A stretch of 64,000 nucleotides of DNA, taken from Apiotrichum sp. Y4204 (lineage: Eukaryota; Basidiomycota; Tremellomycetes; Trichosporonales; Trichosporonaceae). The notes beneath the pieces were generated by a model that saw only the letters and a list, made by a program, of their open reading frames with translations, had not been told where the DNA came from and made no database searches. This document shows, piece after piece, positions 55,629-64,000 of this stretch. The translations under genes and the position numbers were made by a program. Every line of letters begins with the position of its first letter. Within the stretch, counting starts at the first letter, position 1. The stretch covers positions 248,001 through 312,000 of the forward strand of contig JAMYHL010000015.1 in assembly GCA_025531455.1 (NCBI GenBank), read 5' to 3'.

Positions 55629-58600
55629 ATGTCGGAGTCTCAAGTCGACCTACTCGACGACATCTTCCACACAGTCGACGCTCTCGAGGGTGGAACAGGC
55701 GACGATGCCGGCTCTCCGCTAAACCCAGACGGTGCAGCAAACTCATGCGATGAGGAGGATTTCGACCTGGACGAGCCAGCACTTCCTCCCCGCTCTGCGG
55801 GAACGAGAGATGAGCCATTTGCCGGCCCTTCAGGATTGATTCGGCCCAAGCCACGTCCCACACCCCCAGCATATGCCTCCAGTCGCCAAACTGCATTTGC
55901 AGCCGGTCGCGCGCCCCTCTTACCAGCCAAAATGGCGACGAACGGAAGAGGATCATCGGGTGTTTCCTCCACAGCCGGACGCGGGGGACGGATGGTATAC
56001 TCGGTTCAAAGGTCCGAGAACAACTCTGCCACCCATTACTTCATGGTCCAATAGTGAGTAGGTTCCCCGACAGAGCTGACTCGTAGTCGCAAACCGCAAC
56101 AGAAGAAGGTACGTAAGAGTGTCAGAAGGGAGGGAAGGAGGATAACTTGAATGCCTTATTAATTTATAGCACAGTAAGTCTAACACGAAGAATGACATGA
56201 GGCTCACCTACAGAAACTTGGGATGGAGACGCGTACATCAAAGTGGAGGGCAGCCGCATCACCATGGTGTCAGAGGATGGCAAGCAGTGAGTGCTGTCTC
56301 TTGGCTGAGGCTGACTAGTAGCATGGCGACCACATCTCTGGTCGGCGGCCTTCCCGGAGAAGGTTCGGAGCTGCGAATTGGTAACTGGGATTGTGAAGTA
56401 GACCGGCCTGTGACCTACGATGAGTGAGTTCCGCTATCTTCTCAGCTCACTTTTCAGGTTCAAGCGTAATACGGATTGTCTCAATAATCCTATCAATGCT
56501 CCTCAACAGTACTTGACCTCTCGCCCCCCAAGCACCCCGACTTCAGTTGCATCACGCAGTTCGGTGTCGACACGTACCCCTTTGTCATTCTCCAAGCCCT
56601 TCAAGCCCCCCTCAGTCATATCTCAACCCAAACCACAGGTCGTATCGCGCCCAGCATCGCCCGCAGTTAAGATTCCCACTGAGAGCGGCGGGTTGTCTTC
56701 AACGACTCCAGTTAGCTCGGCCTCCTTCTACGCTAAACCCAAGCCGATCCCCAAAAAGATCGTCATCGGCGAGAAGACAAGCAAAGAACGTGAAGCATGG
56801 GGAGGGGCTCTTCATGACCCTAACATGGAGGGAGCGATTGTTATGCCGCGCCCGCCAGAGAGCGAAGCTAAACGCAGAGGAACGGTGATCAACGACGTGG
56901 TCGTCGATCCCATTCTTTCCAGCAAAATGCGTGATCACCAGAGGCAGGGCGTTGAGGTGAGTTTGACTCCGATTGCATCGCTGACTCCAGTTCATGTATC
57001 GCTGTGTGATGGGTATGACCGGCGCCAACGGTCAAGGGTGTATTCTCGCAGACGAAATGGGTCTTGGAAAGACTCTGCAGACAATCGCGTTGATTCACAC
57101 TTTGTGCAGTGAGTTCTTGTTTTGCAGCTCCGCTGACACTTAGAACAATCCCCTTGGCAGAACGAGAGCTCGGTGTAAGGACATATTTGGGGCCACAGTG
57201 TTCTAACTCCCGCAGCATTGGGCGAGCCCTTGTGGTTTGTCCAGTCTCGCTTGTCAACAATTGGAAGAAGGAGTTTCGCAAATGGTGAGCGTTTAAATCC
57301 TAAATGTTGTTCAAGCTGACGTTCCAGGGTTCCCAGAGGCTTGGGTATTGTGGCCGTTGAGGATGGCAACGAGACTCAACTCACTGCCTTTACTCACCAC
57401 ACTGGGCTACACGTTCTCATTATTGGATATGAACGAGTAAGTCGCGAAATACATGCCCTGTGCTGACATCCAGCTGCGCAAAGTTATGTTAGTTGTCGTC
57501 TTTTAAAGCCAACTAACCTATTCAGTAAGAGACTCGCCGCTTGCCAGCCACCAATTGGCCTCATCGTCTGCGATGAGGGCCATCGTCTCAAGTCTAAAGA
57601 CAACAAGACTACCAAGATGTTTGATGCCCTCAGCACGGCTCGACGGATCAGTTAGTTTCACGGAGCTGCCCTCAACTAACCCTCAGTGCTTACTGGAACG
57701 CCTGTCCAGAATGACCTAGGCGAATACTGGGCAATGGTGTGTGACGTTGCAGATAACCGTCATCTGACAGACAGGCCGATTTCTGCAACCCAGGCGTATT
57801 TGGAACCTACTCCCAATTCAGCCGCCAGTATGAAAAGCCGATTACAAAGTCCCGCGAGCCGAAGTGCTCCCCTGCGGATTTCGAACGCGGAAAGGAGTGC
57901 ATGGAAACAGTACGTTTGACGATGGGTGAACCGCGCTTGAGATCGGTCGATGTGTAATTTATTGATTGACAGCTTTACTCTTTGGCCAAAGAGTTTGTTC
58001 TCCGCCGCACTGCTGAAGTGCTAGACAAGTATCTTCCTCCGAAGAGTGAGTCCTCGCGAGTCTGTTCTTCGACTGAGTCCTCATCTAACCATTCAGCCGA
58101 GTACGTTGTCTTTGTCGCTCCCACGCCTACACAACTCGATGTCTTCACACAGATTCTGGGAGGCGGAAAGGGCACGGCGCTACTCCGTGGCATGAGCTCT
58201 GCGCAGCTCGCCACCAGTAAGTTTGTGACGTTAGCCAGCGCTCATTCTTAAAGTCGATCTGCTTCGCAAAGTTTCAAACTCGCCAATAGTGGGTTATCGT
58301 CAAGATCTTGCTGACATTGTAGCTTCTGCGCAAGAAAGGAGAGGGGTATCCAGACGAGGAGATTGAATCTGTGATAAAAGAGGCCTCAAGTCTCATACGC
58401 TCAAGTGGTCAAATGTCAGACATCAATCTCAGCGGTGAGTTATCCCTCAAAGCGTGGCTTACAGTCAGGCAAGATGATGGTCCTCGACCGCATTTTGGAG
58501 TCGCTCGCTCATCCTCGGGATGAGAAGATCGTTATTGTATCAAACTGGACGTCCACGCTGGACTTGATACAAGACTTGTGTATCAAGCGGCGTCTGAACT

Positions 58601-60002
58601 TCCTCCGCCTTGATGGCAGCACGCCTCAGAGGCAGAGACAGGAGTTTGTCGATCGCTTCAACAATCGTCCCTGGAGTGACAGTATGGTATTCCTGCTGAG
58701 TGCAAAGGCAGGTGGAGTGGGTTTGAATCTCATCGGGTATGTTTGACTGTGTGTTCCGGTCTTTTGTACTGACAATCAGCGCGTCGCGCCTTGTTCTCTT
58801 TGATAGTGACTGGTGAGTTAAGACGCTATCCTAAACTTATGAACAGGAATCCCTCAACCGATCTCCAGGCGATGGCACGAATCCATCGGTGAGAGCTTCC
58901 TGCCTCTGTCTGATCACAAGCTAACACTCAGTGATGGCCAGAAAAAGCCAGTCTTCATCTATCGCCTACTGACAACCAACACGATTGATGAAAAGATTTA
59001 TCAAGTAAGTGAACCTGTCCGTTTCTGTCACTGACGTATGTAGCGGCAGATCACGAAGACAGGTCTCTCCGACCAGATGATGGGCGGAGGTAATGGAGGG
59101 AAGGGCAAGGATTCTAAAGATTGTGAGTGGATTCATCTGAAGTCCACTAATACCTTCAGCCTTCTCTTTTGAGGAGTTGCGTGACATCTTCTCAGTCACT
59201 GTCCACACGAACGGGTGCCAAACTCGTAAGTCCTGCCAATTATGCTATGCTCACAGCAGATGACCTATTATGCTGTGACTGTGAGGGGCACAACATGGCC
59301 GGCGACGGAAGTGAACCCTCCAACACTCGTGACCCTTCAGAAGACGGCTCGGCCGAATCCAGCGGCGACGAAGAAATGAATCTTGGGTTTCTCCCTGCTA
59401 GTCAATATGACCCCGAGCCGGTGAGTTCCGAGGGGCAGTTGCTGAAGCTGACTTTCAGACACCTAAGATGCGTCGCAAGGTAATGCCGCGGGATAACAGA
59501 GCTAATTTTGCAGGCAGAAGCAGCCCAGCAGGCCAAGCTTGCCTCGCTGAAAGCGTGGCGTCACATGGATCCGTTCAAGCCCGACTCTATTCGTGCAGTC
59601 CAGGACAATCTGCTGTACAATCTTGTTCGAGAGGATTTCAAGATATACGATCTGAAAAAGAGTTTGAGCGCTGCCACGACCGCTCAATCTTCGCGTAGTG
59701 ACACGCCAATTGAAGGACCTCCGTCGAAGAAGCGCAAGGGTAACGACTTTTCGACAGTTGAAGACGCAATCGACGGCGACTCCCAGGATGATGATGGCAG
59801 CGAGTATGAGAACGAGGGTCCGACCAACAGCAAGCGCAAATCGTCGCGCCTTGAGTCACGCCAGAAGAGCAGAATGGACCTGCTGTCGACTGAGAGCGAC
59901 AAACGGCACAACCTGCGCACGATGGCGGATGCAGGCCAGGCCGGCCGCATCATGTATGTATTTGAGAAGGTTTCCAAGTCAGGATTCAGCGACGCTCAAT
60001 AG
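55629..60002 (+). CDS. RDH54: Recombination translocase RDH54/RAD54B (SNF2 family)
   Basis: Multi-exon gene; ATG 55629, TAG 60000-60002. Early exons are 55629-56053, 56087-56108, 56170-56173 (a 4-nt micro-exon), 56214-56286, 56332-56423, 56458-56956 and 56991-57108; a 14-nt exon is at 57473-57486. The protein starts with an acidic, Ser-rich region, then the RAD54B-specific [24 protein letters not shown] motif. The helicase motifs are [11 protein letters not shown] (I), [10 protein letters not shown] (II), [10 protein letters not shown] (III), FVLRRT with [17 protein letters not shown] (V) and ARIHRDGQ (VI). The C-terminal zinc-ligand-like [18 protein letters not shown] is present. RDH54/RAD54B moves Rad51 or Dmc1 filaments and remodels D-loops in mitotic and meiotic recombination (family knowledge). 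The intron after EYWAMV (GTGTGTGACG donor) must be removed to give the conserved [22 protein letters not shown]. No inactivating change was found. Confidence 0.93.
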
Positions 60003-60175
60003 AGTGGTAGAGATCGCGTAGATTGATATGATCAGTATGTGTAGTTAGCGGCCTCTGTGGCGTAGCATGTATCATGTATGCGAGTCCGGGTCCCCAAGAT
60101 ATCCAAGATCAGCTCGGGGTGAGGCAGGGGAGATCAATGCCATGCTATGTCTATACACTACCTACGCCCATACAA

Positions 60176-60623
60176 TCACTGGCTCTTGGCGGCCTGGGTC
60201 TCCTGGAGGAGCTGCTCCGTCTTCGTAGCGGCCTGGGCGGCCGGCGCCGTGTCAAAGACTGGTGCGGCCTTGTCGATGGACAGAATGCGGTAGTGCTTGC
60301 GCTTGCTGAAGGGCTTGCCGTGGATGATGGTCACCTTGTCGCCTATCCGGGAAGCTGCATGTTAGTCTTTTGAGTCACTGGAAAAAGTGGCACCCACTCT
60401 CGTTCTCGTCGTGCACGAGGAACTTGGTTGTCCGGATGATCTCCTTGAGGAGCTTGGGGTGCTCGACTTTACGGTGGACCTGTTGTCAGCTTGATACAGA
60501 ATCGGGAAGTTCAGCGGAGCGTCCCGCGACTAGCTTTATGTCTCTTGCGCAACTCACGAGGACGGTGACAGTCTTGGACATGGCGCCCGTCTTGGAGACG
60601 ACGCCGTGGAAGAGGTTGGGCAT
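60176..60623 (-). CDS. MRPS17: Mitochondrial small-subunit ribosomal protein S17 (uS17m)
   Basis: Exons 60623-60558, 60479-60398 and 60354-60176 give 108 residues. The uS17 fold is recognised from FHGVVSKTGAMSKTVTVLVHRKVEHPKLLKEIIRTTKFLVHDENE, then GDKVTIIHGKPFSKRKHYRILS. The Ala/Gln-rich tail (PAAQAATKTEQLLQETQAAKSQ) is typical of the mitochondrial rather than cytosolic form. uS17m binds the small-subunit rRNA in mitochondria. There is no obvious cleavable presequence; the basic, uncharged N-terminus (MPNLFHGVVSK) may act as an uncleaved one. The second exon ends at a GTGGGT donor. Confidence 0.92.
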
Positions 60624-62078
60624 GGCGGACAAGGGAAGGAGGGAGAAGGAGGGAGAGGGGGGAGGCAGTCGTCTAATCACGCTTCGCGAGGTCAAGACGG
60701 GCGTGCGCGCAATGTACCGATGTCGGAGTCGCGGAGTCGACGGGTGTGTTGAGCTGAAGTGTTGTTGTTCGTTATCGCTCAACTTGACGATCTTGGATCT
60801 TGTATATCTTGGCCAGAGTCGAAAAAGTCGGGTGAGGGAACATGGAATCCGATGATCAACGCCAGGGAGTTACTTGTACAGGCCCCCCATTTTGTCACGT
60901 GCTATTCAGACAAAAGACAATAATGACGTGTATATGCCTTATACCCGTATCATTCTTGCCCATTTCCTTGCCCCACACGACACCACGAAAGTGAGTGGCG
61001 GTCTGGCCCATGGCTGTACGCATGGACGAGCTGATGATGAATGATCGATGATGCATGCCCATCACGATCGCACCACGATCACACCGTCGCGTATCCACCA
61101 CACCAGCGCACATCCCATTCCTGGGCATGGAGCTTGGGGTTGGGGGGGCTTGGAGCGCTAGATTGCGCGTCGACGTTGCCGTTGATTGCAGATGGAGTTA
61201 TATGGCAGTGGGGTCATGGGTCATGTGGAGATGCACAACCAGGATGGCTGGGACGCTGGGAGCGCGGGGACAGCGCGCCCCGTCGTGGCGTGACGACTCG
61301 GTCGAGGCTGTTCGGTGCCTCAATTGTGGAACACACCTCAATACGCGACCACAAGGCTGCAATGCGCCATGCACAATGCATACTGTGCTTCGTACGTGCA
61401 CCCACTACTCGATACACATTCGATGCAATGCATACGTGCATCGGGAATGGGGTGCAGCCCCACAGCTTCTGGGATTCGTGTTGACCGACGGGCGCCGGCG
61501 TGCCGATGGAGTTGCTCCTGTTTATGGTGCCGAAAGGTCTGGTTAGCTCATTTCCGACTCCGCGTGCTGCTTCGCCGCTCTGACAATTACCGCGCCATCC
61601 ACCGGATCTCCACCGCCACACCCAACCCCAGTCGCCATTGGCCTTGTCACCATCTCTCTCATTCTCATCCTCTCCATCGTCCTCCTCTACAACATCCTTG
61701 TCAGCGCCGCCCCCACCACGCAGCGTGTCCTCCGGTCCGACATCCATCCATCCCAGAGGCCCGCCAGTGCTTGGTCCACATCGACAAGCGCGACTCCCAC
61801 TCGTCAACGAGGACAGTTGTCGACACAGAAGAATACCTACCTCTGTTCACTCGACACGCCACCCGTTTCACATCCCCCGACTTTACCACCCACACGAGCG
61901 CACCTTTCGGGTCTAGCCATCTGAGACAACCTTCCGTTTAGACCCCACGCACTGATCAGTCGAGGGCAACACATCCAGAAGACAGCTAACGGCGTGTAAC
62001 TGCTTCTTCCGTTCACAACGTCCACCTCATCTAGCGAACTGTCAACCTCCATTCCTTTGTCTCTCGACGCGCGCAAAC
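60624..62078. other. Intergenic between MRPS17 and Ser/Pro-rich gene
   Basis: About 1.45 kb. Two long open frames on opposite strands overlap around 61300-61800 but neither has splice support or a recognisable protein. The last 300 bp are C/T-rich and probably leader. Confidence 0.45.
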
Positions 62079-63565
62079 ATGACGATCATACCTCCTGGAG
62101 CTCGACTGGGTGAGTAGTCTTGCGCTCTGTATGAAGAGTGAGGCGCACGCAGCACGCGGCTGCGTGCTTGTTGCACGTTGCGCCAATTGCCTTTGATCTT
62201 CCTGTGTCATTGTCCAGCACACGTTCTCCTCTGGCATATTCCATGTACGTCAAGCTTACCGCAGCCCCCGTGGACCTCCCTCCCCCTCCTCCGAGCGCGG
62301 ACCCCCGTGAGCCAGAAGCAACCCGTCGCTGTCGGACTCCCGTACGCGCGAAAAGCCCATACTCCTCCCGCGCGTCGAGCCCGGTGCGCACCAGCTCGAC
62401 ATCACCCCCACCCCTACTGGCTCCCAAACCGCATACTGCGAGCACGTTGACATCCGGCGCACCTGTCACCCCGACGACGAGCTCATCGCTGACCGCCGCC
62501 GCGGCGATGAGCTCCTCTGGCAAGCCGACGCACCACGGACACCACTTCCCGCACGGCCATCTGTCTCGCCCATCGTCGCCCTCGAGTATTCACTCATCGG
62601 GCTCGGCCATCTTTGAGCGTGATATCGAGATGCCTGCTGTGGCCTCACTTTCGCTCAACCCCTCAGGTCCCACGCTGAGCCACAAGTCGTCGCGCATCTT
62701 CCACCAGCCGCACGGATCAAATCTCGAGCACACTGTCCCTGCTGTGCTTGACGACGCCATCGAGGCGCTGACTGCCGACGCACCACTTACAGGCCTTGAA
62801 ATCGAGGCCCCTGTTGCGTCCAGCGTGGGTGCAGCCCGGTCTCCATCGTCCAACCTTTCCCCCGCCCTGCGTGCTCGCGTCACCTCATTCCCGTCAGCAA
62901 GTGGTGCATCGCGCAGCCCATCGCCTGACGCACTTGGCGGTCCCGGCGGCTCTGGCTCGCCCATCTCGGCGCCGCTCTCACTCGCAACTGCTCTTGCATC
63001 CAGCCCGGAACGTGATACCCGTTCGCCGGTTTCGCCCCTGTCCATGGGCTCGGCCATCTCCCCTGTGGAAACTCTTGCACCCCTATCGCCTACCTCTCCC
63101 AACGCTGGGTCAAAGCACCGCCCCGCGCCACTTCGCCAGCTTTCCTCTGGGCCTCAGCTGCCGGGCGGCTGGGCATTTGACGAGGATTCCCAGGGTGCGA
63201 CGGCTGTCAAGCTCGACGACGCTCCAGCGCTGGCGATCCCTTCGCACATGACCCCCACGAAGGACAGCAAGCGTCGCGTCAGCTTTATCTCGTACAATGA
63301 TCTTCTCCTCAGTGTTCCCACTACAGTTACGAGCCTCAACGAGATCACCTCGGGTAACCTGTCCCCGGATCACCTCCCCGGTACAGTGTCTCCCACCGTG
63401 CCGGTTACGCGTTCCCCTGCCCTCGCTGCGTCGGCAACGATTCCTTCGACACTCTCGGCCCTCGCACCGCTGGAGGGCGAGTGGTCCCGCGAAGGTCTCG
63501 GCCGCGGGCTTGAGCAGCGGTTGGAGGCCCTGATTCCCCCTGGTGAGAACCAGACGAAAGCATGA
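62079..63565 (+). CDS. Ser/Pro-rich protein with one conserved fungal motif (hypothetical)
   Basis: Model: join(62079-62109, 62265-63565), 443 residues. The first exon is MTIIPPGARL. The acceptor at 62264 is chosen because it is the one that continues in the long frame without a stop (ARLAPVDLPPPPPSADPREPE). Most of the protein is low complexity, rich in Ser, Pro and Ala, with many SP and TP sites (RSPSPDALGG, SPLSMGSAISPVETLAPLSPTSPN), so it may be heavily phosphorylated. One block near residues 365-400 (KRRVSFISYNDLLLSVPTTVTSLNEIT) recurs in fungal proteins of unknown role, as I recall. A C-terminal charged helix (EWSREGLGRGLEQRLEALIP) ends the protein. No enzyme motif is visible. Confidence 0.75.
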
Positions 63566-63785
63566 GACGCTGGGAACAGGTGGTCTGTGCGAAACGGGGG
63601 TTCGGCAATGAGCTGGTCGATTTTCAGGCTCTATACCCACATTTGAACACCATCTGGCTCATTTGCCACTACACCACTTCCACCTTCTCGTCCCTCGCTT
63701 TCCGACGTATCGATCTCCGTCCTCACCTTCGTCTGCTTTCTTTCCCGCTTCATTCCCTTCTGAAATTCTTTCTCGAGCTTTCCCG

Positions 63786-64000
63786 ATGTTCTCCGGTCTC
63801 AGTAAATGGTATAATGCGCCATCGCGCAATGGTAACGAAACGTAGTGGTATGGTGGTCTGTGTGATGGAAATGTCTCATGAAACGCACATTGCTCGTGGC
63901 CCCAGCGTCCACTAACTGCTTACATGCAGGCGAAAGCGAACCTTGCGCGCGAGCGGCAGCACCATCCGAGCACGAGAAGAGGGCGCGCTAGCCGGACAGC
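63786..64000 (+). CDS. Possible start of another gene, running off the window
   Basis: An ATG at 63786 follows a C/T-rich leader and opens MFSGLSKWYNAPSRN. It is followed by possible donors (GTAACG at about 63831, others to 63850) and a strong acceptor near 63930 (CACTAACTGCTTACATGCAG, with branch site). The reading frame beyond the acceptor is uncertain, and one choice meets TAG at about 63990. The protein is not recognised. It would start about 220 bp after the previous stop, so it could also be a downstream untranslated region of that gene. Confidence 0.3.

Noticed and set aside
57721..57930. Read-through of the RDH54 segment after the GTPVQNDL motif
   Set aside because: The continuous frame is open but gives unrelated sequence; removing the GTGTGT...GACAG intron restores the conserved [14 protein letters not shown] block.
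61214..61941. Overlapping long open frames on both strands upstream of the Ser/Pro-rich gene
   Set aside because: Neither has splice-linked continuation or conserved motif; the interval looks like promoter and leader.
1..64000. CRISPR array, prophage or operon-type features
   Set aside because: The sequence is eukaryotic nuclear DNA with spliceosomal introns; no regularly spaced repeats or bacterial gene organisation were seen.

Overview
The window looks like nuclear DNA of a GC-rich basidiomycete yeast, most likely a Tremellomycete of the Trichosporonales type (inference). The evidence is very short introns, often 34-60 nt, with GTGAGT-like donors and CTAAC/CTGAC branch sites just before the acceptor. 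It also includes tRNA genes split by introns, pyrimidine-rich leaders, and a fungal gene set on both strands (NSA2, PinX1/Pxr1, HAP5, ALG14, SPO22/ZIP4, RDH54/RAD54B). Exon boundaries were worked out by hand from splice motifs, reading frame and conserved protein motifs; no search was run.

Layout. 1-13.5 kb: 3' end of an anoctamin/Ist2-like membrane protein, a secreted GDSL phospholipase, an acyl-CoA-synthetase-like pseudoenzyme, a membrane-anchored cytochrome-b5/MAPR protein, glucosidase II beta and mitochondrial ETF:ubiquinone oxidoreductase. 13.5-19 kb is gene-poor, with one doubtful small gene and two intron-containing tRNAs (Ala, Pro). 19-23.6 kb: an unrecognised coiled-coil protein, PinX1/Pxr1 and NSA2 (the last two in ribosome biogenesis). 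23.6-26.8 kb has no visible gene but holds a dense GATC cluster. 26.8-28.6 kb: TEF1 with a 322-nt intron in its leader.

29.6-43.9 kb is the most unusual part. It holds a very large divergent SNF2-type ATPase (about 2,030 aa), tRNA-Glu with nearby direct repeats, an acidic FHA-domain protein with a possible C-terminal membrane anchor, and an intact SPO22/ZIP4 meiotic TPR gene cut by roughly 30 introns. 44-51.4 kb: ALG14, a leucine-rich-repeat protein, HAP5 and an alpha/beta hydrolase. 51.6-64 kb: a UBE2O-type E2, RDH54/RAD54B, mitochondrial ribosomal protein S17, a Ser/Pro-rich protein with one conserved motif, and possibly the start of one more gene at the right edge.

Themes. Protein glycosylation and folding in the ER (ALG14, GTB1), ribosome production (NSA2, PXR1, MRPS17, TEF1) and homologous recombination or meiosis (ZIP4, RDH54) are all represented, but nothing resembles a functional cluster. 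The most surprising structural signals are a 6-nt micro-exon in NSA2, 4-nt and 14-nt exons in RDH54, an 11-nt terminal exon in the ETF:QO gene, and a GC-AG intron exactly at helicase motif VI of the large SNF2 gene.
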